Origin: Allopontixanthobacter sediminis
Lineage (GTDB): Bacteria; Pseudomonadota; Alphaproteobacteria; Sphingomonadales; Sphingomonadaceae
Length of the DNA: 64,000 bases
Direction of reading: 5' to 3'
Assembly: GCF_009828115.1 (NCBI RefSeq)
Contig: NZ_WTYL01000001.1
Location: 868,001-932,000, forward strand
The position numbers and the translations under genes were made by a program. The notes beneath the pieces are model-generated. The model had not been told where the DNA came from and made no database searches. It saw only the letters and a program-made list of their open reading frames with translations. Positions 1 to 7,890 of the stretch are shown here, piece by piece. How positions within the stretch are numbered: position 1 is the stretch's first letter; each line of letters opens with the position of its first letter.

Positions 1-1226
1 GCCATGTTGGCGAAGGCTTCCTTGGTGCCCGCCGTGGTCCTCTCCGCGACGCCTACCATCACCTTGTCCAAGCGACCCATCTGCTCCGCGATGCCATCCA
101 CCATGTCCGGAATGTAGCTGTGGCCCACCACGGCATCATACAGGCCATAGAAGGCTTGCTTTACAGTTTCGATCTTGGCGCTGACCGTGTTCCAGACTGC
201 GCTCAGCTTGTCTACGATCCACGTTTTTACACCCTGGTAGAGTCTCCCCATCCAATCGACAGACGCCCTGACCATGCGCGCCATCATGTCCGGAATTCCG
301 CCAACGACTTCGCCGAGTTTCTCAACCACTTGGACGAATAGCTTGCCGGCGAAGCTCCAGTTTTGCCTTGCCTGCGCCGCCTGCTTGGCATTGAAAGCGT
401 CAAAATTATCCGCCCAATTCTGCATCGTGCTAGAAGCATCGATCAGTGAGAGTTTCAAATCTGAGACCGACTGTTCGTACACCAGCAGCGAATCGGCATT
501 TTCGAGCAGCTTCTTGTTCTGCTGCGCTTCGATTACATAATTCAAAGCGGCCAGCTTGTCGGCCACTTCATCGGCCTTCGCGATATCGTCACTGGACAGG
601 ACGATCCCCAACTTATGCGCCGCGCCGGTCAGCCGTTCAACGCCTGCCGCGCCTTCGCTAAGCAAAGCGGCGAGCTTCTGGCCCGAACGCCCGAACAGGT
701 CGACCGTGATGGCCGCGCGTTCGGCATCACTGCCAACATTCTTAAGACCCTCAGCGATCAGCGGCATAGCCTCTCCGGCACCGATGACTTCGCCTTTGCT
801 GTTGCGCACTGCGATGCCTAGCTTCTCGAGCGCTAGCAGCGGCTCTTTCACACCTTGCGCAGCATCCCCCAAGCGCCTGGTCAATTGCGCAAGGGCATCG
901 TCCATCTGCTTCTGTTCGATATTGACCTGCGTGGCCGCGTAGCGGAATTCCTGCAAAGCGGTCGTAGTGACGCCCAGCGCCATCGCTTCCTCGCCAAGGT
1001 TACCGGCCGCATCGATTGCAGCGCGGCTCATGTCCTTAATCCTGTTCGCTACCCCCAGGAACGCCAATCCACTGAGTGTCGCGCCGACCTGCTGCATAGT
1101 CTTTCGAGCCGCTGCAAAATTCTTCTGCAGGCCGGTCATCTCAGTTTTCGATTTGCGAATGCCGTTCGAATATTGCGCGGTGTCCAAGCCCAAACTTACG
1201 AGCAAGCTGCCCAATAGAGTTGCCAT
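1..1226 (-). CDS. Phage tail tape-measure protein, N-terminal part (runs off window)
   Basis: The frame is open from an ATG at 1226-1224 to the left edge of the window (about 408 residues seen, C-terminus missing). A GGAG Shine-Dalgarno lies just upstream. The N-terminus reads MATLLGSLLVSLGLDTAQYS, followed by a coiled, Ala/Lys/Gln-rich segment and phrases typical of tape-measure proteins (AATQVNIEQKQMDDAL, VDLFGRSGQKLAALLSEG). In long-tailed phages this protein sets tail length and is threaded through the tail tube. It is the last visible gene of the minus-strand virion block, 45 bp downstream of the tailspike-like gene. The family call is recognition from sequence style. A long coiled-coil structural protein of another kind is the only real alternative. 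Confidence 0.75.
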   Translation of the reverse strand, partial: MATLLGSLLVSLGLDTAQYSNGIRKSKTEMTGLQKNFAAARKTMQQVGATLSGLAFLGVANRIKDMSRAAIDAAGNLGEEAMALGVTTTALQEFRYAATQVNIEQKQMDDALAQLTRRLGDAAQGVKEPLLALEKLGIAVRNSKGEVIGAGEAMPLIAEGLKNVGSDAERAAITVDLFGRSGQKLAALLSEGAAGVERLTGAAHKLGIVLSSDDIAKADEVADKLAALNYVIEAQQNKKLLENADSLLVYEQSVSDLKLSLIDASSTMQNWADNFDAFNAKQAAQARQNWSFAGKLFVQVVEKLGEVVGGIPDMMARMVRASVDWMGRLYQGVKTWIVDKLSAVWNTVSAKIETVKQAFYGLYDAVVGHSYIPDMVDGIAEQMGRLDKVMVGVAERTTAGTKEAFANM

Positions 1227-1271
1227 GTTTCAAACTCCTTTGAAAGGTAAGGTCATCGAAGCTGGGCGAGT

Positions 1272-2702
1272 TTACGCTATCGCCCTGACCTTCAATGTTC
1301 CGGATACGAGGTTGATGGTGCCGCCAGATTCGTTCTGAAACCGCACTGTGACGGTGTCCGCTGCGGACACGTATGCATCCAGAATTACACCCGCCAGACT
1401 TATGCTGAATGATGCCGATGCGAACATGCCAAGTTTCGCACCTGGGCAAGCCACGGTGGTGGAGTCAGCGCCGCCGTGCGGGATGGATGGCGGGTCATAC
1501 GTGACACTCCCGCGAAATACATAATCAGTGGAGTTGGTTGAATTCCCGCTATCGTCCGCAAAGCTCGAGCCGCTGGCAATTGGCGAAGCCTTGAAGTGAC
1601 AGTTAGACGCCCCGGCGCCGAACTCCACGTCCCCAGCGACGGGACAGCCGACAATGGCATTATCCGTACCGGTGATGGAAAGCGTCTCACCAATAGTCGA
1701 AATCCGAGTTCCGGAAATAACCGCCTTCTTGGCGGTGCCAAAAATGATGTTGCGAGTATAGCATCCGGTTACCAGCGTATTGTCGGTGCCGGTCAGGTCG
1801 ACCAGGACGCCGGTTGAATCTACCCCAATAAGCGAGCGCGGGGACGCAGCAACGTCGCCGGCACCGAGCTTCATTGCAGGCTCATTGCTGTCGGTCCGGT
1901 TGAAAAGCCCGCCAATAATGCGGAGCTGCGACCCGCCCCCGGCTGCAGTGATTTCCAGACAGTAGCCAAGCATATCAAGGAAGTTGCAGTTGATCAGGTT
2001 GATGTTGGAGGTACCGGCGGGGATTACCAAGCCGCGACCGGTAGCCCCTCCGCTGCCGGTGCCATTGCCCTGAAGACCAACGTTGATCATCCCGCAGCCC
2101 GCGGCTGCAGTGAACATGTCGCCGTTTTCCACTTTGTTAATTGTGGAGAGCAGAGGACTTCGGGCTATGATGTATTGGCCGAATGCCAGTGCTTTACCGG
2201 AAGGAATATAGCTTAGGTTTCCGTCTGGGACCTCAACCGACTTTCCGGTATCTAGCGCCGCGTTCAGCGCTGCGGTGTCAACAGCTGCACTAACTCCGAC
2301 CGTGCCGGTTGCATGAAAGTCGAGAACGTGGACACTGTCGCGCAATTTGGCCTGCAGGTTCCGCGCTACCGCGCCGCCGCCAGCCTGAAAGAAGGTTCCG
2401 ATTGCGTCAACGTAAGCCTTGGTTGCTTGAGCGCCAATTACTAGGGAATTCCCGCCTGCATCGCCCGCGCCATCTGCCGTGCGCTCAGCATAGATTACTC
2501 CGCCCGAACCGTCTGGGTAGGAAAAGAACTCGGTTTCAATTGTACCGATTTCGCCCAGCAATTTGCTGCTGAAGTAGTTCCCCGCAGCTGCAGAAGCGCT
2601 TGCCGCCAGTTCAGCCCGACCAGCCTGCCGTGTGGCTTCGAGCGTGTTCTCGCCCAGTGAAAAGGTTCGCGTACCATTCGTAACATTTACATTGATTGTC
2701 AT
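1272..2702 (-). CDS. Phage tailspike-like beta-helix protein
   Basis: 476 residues, ATG start preceded by GGAGTTTGAGAG. The first 130 residues are Ala/Gly-rich and look like a virion-attachment part. Residues of roughly 140-400 show the short hydrophobic periodicity and Asn/Gly turns of a right-handed beta-helix (for example INLINCNFLDMLGYCLEI and NAIVGCPVAGDVEFGAG), as in pectate-lyase-fold tailspikes. The C-terminal 70 residues, with FASASFSISLAGVILDAYV and DTVTVRFQNESGGT, resemble a beta-rich tip module common at the end of phage surface proteins. The probable role is host-surface polysaccharide binding or cleavage. No catalytic residues can be assigned. Its place between capsid and tape-measure genes is unusual for a tailspike. 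Confidence 0.6.
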   Translation of the reverse strand: MTINVNVTNGTRTFSLGENTLEATRQAGRAELAASASAAAGNYFSSKLLGEIGTIETEFFSYPDGSGGVIYAERTADGAGDAGGNSLVIGAQATKAYVDAIGTFFQAGGGAVARNLQAKLRDSVHVLDFHATGTVGVSAAVDTAALNAALDTGKSVEVPDGNLSYIPSGKALAFGQYIIARSPLLSTINKVENGDMFTAAAGCGMINVGLQGNGTGSGGATGRGLVIPAGTSNINLINCNFLDMLGYCLEITAAGGGSQLRIIGGLFNRTDSNEPAMKLGAGDVAASPRSLIGVDSTGVLVDLTGTDNTLVTGCYTRNIIFGTAKKAVISGTRISTIGETLSITGTDNAIVGCPVAGDVEFGAGASNCHFKASPIASGSSFADDSGNSTNSTDYVFRGSVTYDPPSIPHGGADSTTVACPGAKLGMFASASFSISLAGVILDAYVSAADTVTVRFQNESGGTINLVSGTLKVRAIA

Positions 2703-2730
2703 CTCTCAAACTCCACTCGGAGGAAAGGTT

Positions 2731-2764
2731 GGCCGCCGACGGCAATGAAGAACCGTCGGCGGCC
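2731..2764 (-). terminator. Hairpin between capsid and tailspike genes
   Basis: A perfect 12-bp inverted repeat (arms 2731-2742 and 2753-2764, 10-nt loop) sits in the 99-bp gap after the capsid gene. On the minus-strand transcript it is followed by AACCTTTCC, a weak U-tract. It may partly terminate transcription after the capsid gene or stabilise the capsid mRNA 3' end. Confidence 0.5.
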
Positions 2765-2801
2765 TTGACCCAGCTCACCCCAAAGCCGGGCACCTATCGG
2801 G

Positions 2802-3905
2802 TCAGGTGATGTTGCCGAAATCACCGTAGCTGAGAGCGAGAGGTTGCTTGATCGCCAGCCCGAGGCGGCTTTCGCAGCGGATCGTGACCATGTTCTTGAC
2901 GAAATTGTCACCGTCCTCGGTCGACAGCGCCACAGTCGGAGCCTGCCGATCGTACAGCGTAGCAGCCCGCATGAAGTCCCCGACAAGGAACTTGTCGACC
3001 GTCATTGCTGTGGTCGGCACCACCGGCAACCCGAACAGGCTCGGCGGAACTGGTGCTTGCGGATCGCCGAGGATGTATTTGCCATCCCCGTCTTTCAGCA
3101 TCCGCATCCGCATCCAGTCCGTAGGATGGATGACAATGCCGTTCGCCAGGAACTCGGCGAGACCGACCTGCAGGATTGCCAGTCCGATCTTGTCGATCAT
3201 GTTCTCGCCGGAAGGCGCGAACTCCGGATCGTAAGTCGTGCTGTTGGTGATCAATCCGTTAAGGTTTGCACCCGAACCGCTGCCGTTGAGCAGCTGCAGG
3301 TCTTCTGCCAGTGCCAGACCGTAGCGAAGCTCTCCATCGATGATGCTGGACAGCTGCGGCGCATCGTCCAGCACCTGGACGCTCGCCTTGGTCCAATGCG
3401 CGATCGTGCGCATCGGCAGGTTTGCCAGTTCCCAGGTATAGTTCGATTCCGGCTTGGTCGTGGCTTCCGCCACCGGCGCGGCAGCATTCGTGCGGGCAGT
3501 CTGCTCGACGTATTCGACCGACCCGCTGTTGGTGTTCACCGTGTTCAACAGGTCGCGAATGCGCGGAACACGTCCTGCGATCGTATTGATCGATGGATCC
3601 CGCATCGCCGGTGCCAACGCACCGCCACTATCAGCTGCGCTGGTGGTTGCCTTGACCTCAATTCGGACGCGGGCAGGCTGACTGGTCTTGACCTCCGACA
3701 TGCCCCTGACTTCTTCACTTTCGGCGACCTGTTGGCCCCAGCTGGGCTCTGCGCCACTACCGCCGCCCGAGCTGCCACGGGCGAGTTTCTGTTCGACATC
3801 TTTCAGTCTGCAGTCGACCCCCGTAACGAGGGCCCCGGTTTCGGTCATTTTCTGTTCGACCGCATCGGTGTGCGACTTCAGCAGAACTTCAATATTCTCT
3901 GGCAT
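2802..3905 (-). CDS. HK97-family phage major capsid protein
   Basis: 367 residues from an ATG at 3905, with AAGGGA 7 nt upstream. The frame also opens at a TTG at 3920 overlapping the protease stop, but the Shine-Dalgarno favours 3905. Residues 1-45 are a charged coiled scaffold-like delta domain. A variable linker follows, then the HK97-fold capsid domain, with typical phrases such as VPRIRDLLNTVNTNSGSVEY, GELRYGLALAEDLQLLNGSG, NGIVIHPTDWMRMRMLKD and a C-terminal FVKNMVTIRCESRLGLAI. It forms the icosahedral head after the delta domain is removed by the upstream protease. It is tightly coupled to the protease gene (11 bp from stop to start). Confidence 0.93.
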   Translation of the reverse strand: MPENIEVLLKSHTDAVEQKMTETGALVTGVDCRLKDVEQKLARGSSGGGSGAEPSWGQQVAESEEVRGMSEVKTSQPARVRIEVKATTSAADSGGALAPAMRDPSINTIAGRVPRIRDLLNTVNTNSGSVEYVEQTARTNAAAPVAEATTKPESNYTWELANLPMRTIAHWTKASVQVLDDAPQLSSIIDGELRYGLALAEDLQLLNGSGSGANLNGLITNSTTYDPEFAPSGENMIDKIGLAILQVGLAEFLANGIVIHPTDWMRMRMLKDGDGKYILGDPQAPVPPSLFGLPVVPTTAMTVDKFLVGDFMRAATLYDRQAPTVALSTEDGDNFVKNMVTIRCESRLGLAIKQPLALSYGDFGNIT

Positions 3906-3916
3906 TTTACGTCCCT

Positions 3917-4549
3917 TCAAAGATTGCCGAGACGCGCGATTGCGCCCCGGAGAACGGCTTCCGCCGCGTCATGATTGTTTGATTGTTCGCGCCGCGCTTT
4001 CCACGCTCCGGCCATCGCCGCCGCGTCACGACTTGCAAAACCCTGCTGGCGCAGGAATTCGCGCACCTGGTCCACATCCCGGGGCAGTTCCTTGATGGAA
4101 GTCACCCGCGCTTGGGGATCTGCAGGGAACGTCACCAGGGACGCCTCCCACAGGTTGATTTCGGTCAGCAGCCGCAAGTTTCCGTCCTGTTTGGAACCTC
4201 CCGGCGCTACGTCGAACCCGATGCTGATACCGGTCAGGGCGCCGATCTTCGCCAAGGCGTGAGCCTCGCGCGCAAGCTCCACGTCCATCGCCAGGTCGGC
4301 CTTGCCGAACAACCCTTGCGGACGTTCGACCAGTTCCGTCCAGACGCCGATCGGTCGGGATGCATCATGCTGGTAGAGCACCGGCATCTTGCGCCCGCTT
4401 TGAGCTATGCTCGCGATCGACTTGGTGTAAGCCCCGGGCTGGATTGTATCGCCATAGGTATCGACGCCACCGAAGGCGGAGATAATGCCCTCGATCGCGC
4501 CGCTATCGGCGATGGATTTGATTTCAAAAGGGAGAACCCGGGTATGCAT
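3917..4549 (-). CDS. HK97-family prohead protease
   Basis: 210 residues from the ATG at 4549 (MHTRVLPFEIKSI). A GTG at 4558 in the same frame would add three residues, and an AGGTG lies at better spacing for the ATG. This is a serine protease of the HK97 prohead family (peptidase U35/S78 type). The His of PVLYQHD and the Ser of LTGISIGF are the expected catalytic residues, and LWEASLVTFPAD is the usual strand after the catalytic Ser. It cleaves the capsid delta domain during head maturation. The C-terminal 70 residues are helical and charged, as expected for the part that is itself removed. It sits directly before the major capsid gene, the standard order. Confidence 0.92.
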   Translation of the reverse strand: MHTRVLPFEIKSIADSGAIEGIISAFGGVDTYGDTIQPGAYTKSIASIAQSGRKMPVLYQHDASRPIGVWTELVERPQGLFGKADLAMDVELAREAHALAKIGALTGISIGFDVAPGGSKQDGNLRLLTEINLWEASLVTFPADPQARVTSIKELPRDVDQVREFLRQQGFASRDAAAMAGAWKARREQSNNHDAAEAVLRGAIARLGNL

Positions 4550-4659
4550 CAGACGCACCTATCAACTGTGAAACGGAAGTTGTTTCTCAATCAATGTGCG
4601 CGGCATCCGCGGGAACATTGGTCGCTGGCGCGTCATATTGGCGACGTCAGCAAGAGGAA

Positions 4660-4687
4660 CAATTAGTGAATCTGGCGAGGTTGTCAA
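4660..4687 (-). promoter_or_regulatory. Possible sigma70 promoter for the capsid genes
   Basis: On the minus strand TTGACA (4687-4682) and TAATTG (4665-4660) are separated by 16 bp, ahead of the protease gene and overlapping the stop codon of the preceding small gene. The -35 is perfect and the -10 poor, so this is only plausible. Confidence 0.3.
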
Positions 4688-4917
4688 TCCCCCGGTTTCT
4701 GCAAGTCTCGCACCAGGCAGGCATGTCGGGCGAACCAGGGCGCCACGCTCTGCGCGCCTGACCAGCTGGTCACGGTATCGGCGATGCCCATGGCGAGGCC
4801 TGTTGAAATCACTTGGCGAGACATGCCCTCCGCCCGCAGCCGGTTGACCATCTCGATCAACTCATTTTGCACCAGGTGGGCTTGATGCTCTTCAGCCGGA
4901 TTAGGTCCGTTGCTCAT
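4684..4917 (-). CDS. Small phage protein of unknown function
   Basis: 77 residues (MSNGPNPAEEHQAHLVQNEL...), ATG at 4917 overlapping the stop of the upstream HTH gene by 4 bp (ATGA), which points to translational coupling. The N-terminal half is amphipathic helix (HLVQNELIEMVNRLRAEGMS) and the rest has no recognised motif. I do not recognise a family. Its position between a small HTH protein and the head genes would fit a small packaging or regulatory protein, but that rests on context only. Confidence 0.55.
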   Translation of the reverse strand: MSNGPNPAEEHQAHLVQNELIEMVNRLRAEGMSRQVISTGLAMGIADTVTSWSGAQSVAPWFARHACLVRDLQKPGD

Positions 4918-5330
4918 CGTTTAGCTCCTTCGCTGTTTGCCTGGACGCGTCTGCGCCAGACTTGTGATTTCGATTGTAATTCGACGGGATAATTCAGCCG
5001 GAGCGTCGGACCCGTGATCCGCAGCGCAGCCGCTATGGCCGGTTGCGCGATTCCTTCGCCGTGCAGCTGCGCTACCAAGGCGCGGGTCGCCACAGTCGGC
5101 ATGTGCCGGGGACGTCCTCTTTTTCCGTGGCCGGGAGGAATCGGATCGCCGAGCAGATCAATGAAATCAATGCACGAATAATCCGAGGTTTTGGCGGCTA
5201 TATCGGGAGAGGCAGGATCATCATGCGACCCTGCGCCATTTGCTCCGCACAGCCTCACAGGGCAGCGATCTGCAAGCCGAATATCATCGTCGCTGCCGCC
5301 GCCGCAGACTATGCTCCTGCGCCCGCTCAC
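4914..5330 (-). CDS. Small helix-turn-helix phage protein
   Basis: Up to 138 residues from a GTG at 5330. The N-terminal 70 residues are low in recognisable structure and the true start may lie further in. Residues 70-125 (HGKRGRPRHMPT, then VAQLHGEGIAQPAIAAALRI and TGPTLRLNYPVEL) form a resolvase/transposase-like helix-turn-helix seen in small phage and island proteins, with a basic GKRGRPR arm before it. It likely binds DNA. A small-terminase-like role or a late regulator would both fit its place upstream of the head genes. It overlaps the next gene by 4 bp. Confidence 0.55.
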   Translation of the reverse strand: MSGRRSIVCGGGSDDDIRLADRCPVRLCGANGAGSHDDPASPDIAAKTSDYSCIDFIDLLGDPIPPGHGKRGRPRHMPTVATRALVAQLHGEGIAQPAIAAALRITGPTLRLNYPVELQSKSQVWRRRVQANSEGAKR

Positions 5331-5447
5331 AGCACCGATCTTTTCTGAAAACTCGTCAGGTGCCTAAAAAATCCGCGAATGAGAGGGGCAGTGGTCTGGG
5401 GGCAAACGGGTTCACAGACTTTCGACCTCCCCCCTCCCGCTGCAAAC

Positions 5448-5716
5448 CCTTCCACCTTCCATTTCAATAAACGGCAATGGAGGTAGCAACGTAAGGAAGT
5501 AAACCCTTGATTTATGGGAATAAAGCTTAAGAATGGAAGGATGGAAGGGAAAATCGACCAACTTACGCACATAAAAACATTTTTGTTTTTCCTTAGCGGA
5601 AGAGCTGTGATTTCCCTTCCGCCCTTCCGCGCACACCTATTAACCGCAGAATACTGCGGCTCTCGGCCTTCCGCGCGACAGTCCAAACAGCTAAATCCTG
5701 AATGGAAGGTGGAAGG
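5448..5716. repeat. Cluster of GGAAGG iteron-like repeats in an AT-richer gap
   Basis: The 400-bp gap 5331-5729 has no convincing gene. It holds six copies of TGGAAGG (plus strand 5534, 5542, 5703, 5710; minus strand 5448-5454, 5455-5461) and three of CGGAAGG on the minus strand (5615-5621, 5623-5629, 5667-5673), mostly as pairs 7-8 bp apart. The outer pairs form a perfect 16-bp inverted repeat (5448-5463 with 5701-5716). Between them lie A/T-rich tracts around 5490-5600. Iterons plus an AT-rich stretch next to a primase-like gene suggest an origin or a binding region for an element-coded protein. Nothing else is seen at 5331-5447 or 5717-5729. Confidence 0.6.
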
Positions 5717-5729
5717 CGCAACGCTCAGC

Positions 5730-6266
5730 CTACTCACACCGGCCACCCTCTACCCGCCACACGTAAGCAAAGAGATCATCCACTGCGGAAGTCCCGATAT
5801 TGACCTCAGGGGGCCGGGGACGGGCCGAGCGGCGGCGGGCGCGGTGAACCACATTAGTTCCCGGCGGGATCCAGTGAATGCCGTTCGAATGGAGCTTGCT
5901 GAAGCCTAGTCCGAACATCCCGTTGCTGAAGCCTTTGACGCAGACGGGAGGCAAACCCTTTGCATCAGCCCAACTCCGATAGCGCTGGTACAACGCGCTG
6001 GATCGGTGCCGCGCGCCCTCGATCTCACCCGCTTGATGAAGCTCAGTGATGAATGGCGCGATCGCCGCCGACTCCAGCGTGGACGCGCACTTTGCTTTGA
6101 TAATTCGATCGATTGCGTGTCGCAGAAGTTCGTGACGGGACACCCGCTTTTTCGCAGCCAACGAGGATCCCGGTCTGACAAGCAACACCAGGTCATTATC
6201 GATTACCACTCTAACCACCGGCTGCGCCAATGGACAGAGCCCCCAACCCCGCCGAGAGGCGGTCAA
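5730..6266 (-). CDS. Small protein with P4/D5-primase-like C-terminal winged helix
   Basis: Up to 178 residues from a TTG at 6266; an internal GTG start is possible. Residues 95-140 (SALYQRYRSWADAKGLPPV followed by FGLGFSKLHSNGIHW) match the pattern of the winged-helix module that ends P4- and D5-type primase-helicases (Y-x-W-C...F-G-x-x-L...G-I-x-W). The zinc-binding, primase and helicase parts are absent, and the first 90 residues show none of their motifs. It may be a remnant of a primase or a stand-alone DNA-binding protein. It lies 23 bp downstream of the alpA-like gene and borders the repeat cluster, so binding those repeats is an attractive but unproven role. Confidence 0.5.
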   Translation of the reverse strand: MTASRRGWGLCPLAQPVVRVVIDNDLVLLVRPGSSLAAKKRVSRHELLRHAIDRIIKAKCASTLESAAIAPFITELHQAGEIEGARHRSSALYQRYRSWADAKGLPPVCVKGFSNGMFGLGFSKLHSNGIHWIPPGTNVVHRARRRSARPRPPEVNIGTSAVDDLFAYVWRVEGGRCE

Positions 6267-6289
6267 CTATTTCCAATCCGGAAGCCATA

Positions 6290-6472
6290 TCAAACGGCCG
6301 CGATACGGTCTTGAATCCAAGCCTCGACCTGCCAGTCAGGCCATAAGTTCACGCGCTTTCCAATTTGAACTGGCTTGGGAAACTCACCCTCACCGAGCAA
6401 TTCATAAATCTTCGACCGGGAAAGCCCGGTCTTGTTGCACACAGCCCGCATTTTGAGCATCGTCGTGTTCAT
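6290..6472 (-). CDS. AlpA-family DNA-binding regulator
   Basis: 60 residues. The protein is one short MerR-like winged helix: KMRAVCNKTGLSRSKIYELL, then the wing GEFPKPVQIGKRVNLW and the closing helix WQVEAWIQDRI. AlpA-type proteins of P4-like satellites, prophages and islands activate or control excision and integrase expression. ATG at 6472 with AAGGA 9 nt upstream, which is buried in an inverted repeat. It lies between the integrase and the primase-like gene, the usual place in such elements. Confidence 0.88.
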   Translation of the reverse strand: MNTTMLKMRAVCNKTGLSRSKIYELLGEGEFPKPVQIGKRVNLWPDWQVEAWIQDRIAAV

Positions 6473-6477
6473 GTTTG

Positions 6478-6502
6478 CTGTCCTTAGTTGTTTTTAGGAC
6501 AG
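6478..6502 (-). promoter_or_regulatory. Inverted repeat covering the alpA ribosome-binding site
   Basis: Arms CTGTCCT (6478-6484) and AGGACAG (6496-6502) flank an 11-nt A/T-rich loop, ending 5 nt before the alpA start codon. In the minus-strand mRNA one arm contains the Shine-Dalgarno AAGGA. It could be a translational hairpin or an operator for the AlpA protein. Nothing else is annotated in 6503-6629. Confidence 0.5.
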
Positions 6503-6629
6503 TAGAATTAGGGGGCTACTCCGTCACAAACCTAGGCGATTATTTGCTGCACAAAATCTCAGGAGGATTGACAGATTGTGACGCTGGATTTGCGTCTGTT
6601 TTCGTCTGAATTGGTGCACAAAGCGTTTT

Positions 6630-7826
6630 CTAATTGTCGATAACTCTAGCCAAATGGCCAGCCCATAGATTGAGCGCTTCCGTCTTTTCCACTTTCCAAT
6701 CATGCCGCTGATAGACCCCAGCGATGCCGCCACGGGATCCACTCACGTGGTTAAGTACCGCTTCGGTCACTTCGAACCGCACCCCTAGTCGCTGCAGGCC
6801 GGTTGCGACAGTTCTGCGGATGTCATGTAGGGTCCAGTGGTCGCCAGCATCACGGCCTAACTCTGCATCTACTGACGAACGTACTCGCACCATCATTTTT
6901 GAAAAGCCGCTCGGCCCGTTATCTGCTTTCGTCGCCTTGTTCCTAGCTGGATAAAGCTTCGCCGAATCCTCATCCTCCGGAATTTGCTTCAACACCTGCA
7001 GTGACATCTTCGACAGCGGCACCAGGTGCGCCGCACCGTTCTTCGATCGGGTCGGCGGGATAGTCCAGAGCTTTGCAGCTACATCGAACTCTGACCGTTC
7101 CGCAGAAAATAGTTCATCCCGTCGCGCGCCAGTCAGCATCAGCAGTTGCAGACCGGTTCCCCAAGGTGAACCTTCGGAACTGGCGACCCTCCATAGCGCT
7201 TTCAGTTCCAGATCGGTCAGCACCCGGTCACGCGATTTACCCTTTGCGGGTCGACCGGCATCGCGGCACGGATTCGCGGTCAGGCGATCTAGGCGCGGCA
7301 TTGCCCAGGTATAAAATGCCGACAGCTGTGCATGAACCGCGCGCGCCATCGCCGGAGAATTGCGGCCGATATCGTCAACTAGTCGGGTGACGTCGCCACG
7401 CGTCACAGTATCGGCCATCCGGTCGCCAAGCACCGGCAGCACGTAGCCGAGCATAATCCGCCTGATTTCGTCCAGCGATCGCAGCTGCGCCTTGCTGTTC
7501 AAATAAACCGGCACCAGCGCCGCGACCGTTTCGACATCGTCCTGCAGCCGCGCCTTTGGAATTGGCGCGCCCTTTCCCGCCTCGATATCGCTGATCATTG
7601 CCCGCGCCTTTCGACGCGCATCTGCTAGCCCGAAGCGAGGGCCATACCGGCCAAGCGTTATATTTCGAATTCGACCAGTCACCCGCTTCCGCAGGATGAA
7701 GGTCTTTACGCCCGTAGTGCCGATACGGATCCGCAGGCCGGGAACATCCGCGTCACTATACTCGAGCTGGCCCTTCGCAGGTGCCTTCAATCCTTGGATT
7801 TTGGAGTCTGTCAGTTTGCTCGCCAT
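6630..7826 (-). CDS. Tyrosine-recombinase integrase, P4 type
   Basis: 398 residues, full length for the family. Residues 1-85 are the DUF4102-type arm-binding domain (LTDSKIQGLKAPAKG, ITLGRYGPRFGLADARRKA). About 100-180 is the SAM-like core-binding domain and 200-385 the catalytic domain. All catalytic residues are visible: R235 (TGARRDE), K262, H334-x-x-R337 (HDIRR), H360 and the nucleophile Y372 (YQRHD). It should catalyse integration and excision at the tRNA-Lys site, whose displaced 3' end lies about 120 bp away. It reads away from the border into the element, and a terminator on the host side insulates it. Confidence 0.96.
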   Translation of the reverse strand: MASKLTDSKIQGLKAPAKGQLEYSDADVPGLRIRIGTTGVKTFILRKRVTGRIRNITLGRYGPRFGLADARRKARAMISDIEAGKGAPIPKARLQDDVETVAALVPVYLNSKAQLRSLDEIRRIMLGYVLPVLGDRMADTVTRGDVTRLVDDIGRNSPAMARAVHAQLSAFYTWAMPRLDRLTANPCRDAGRPAKGKSRDRVLTDLELKALWRVASSEGSPWGTGLQLLMLTGARRDELFSAERSEFDVAAKLWTIPPTRSKNGAAHLVPLSKMSLQVLKQIPEDEDSAKLYPARNKATKADNGPSGFSKMMVRVRSSVDAELGRDAGDHWTLHDIRRTVATGLQRLGVRFEVTEAVLNHVSGSRGGIAGVYQRHDWKVEKTEALNLWAGHLARVIDN

Positions 7827-7890
7827 GCCGACCGATACCTAAGGTATCCGGAATTGCCAAATACTATGGAACAAAGCTGGATCAAACAGG

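Noticed and set aside
4562-4636. A 24-codon minus-strand ORF before the prohead protease gene
   Set aside because: No ribosome site and no recognisable feature; chance is sufficient.
5327-5746. A 139-codon open frame on the minus strand across the repeat region
   Set aside because: Its codons follow the GGAAGG repeats, it runs into the HTH gene, has no ribosome site, and the translation looks non-globular. Treated as non-coding.
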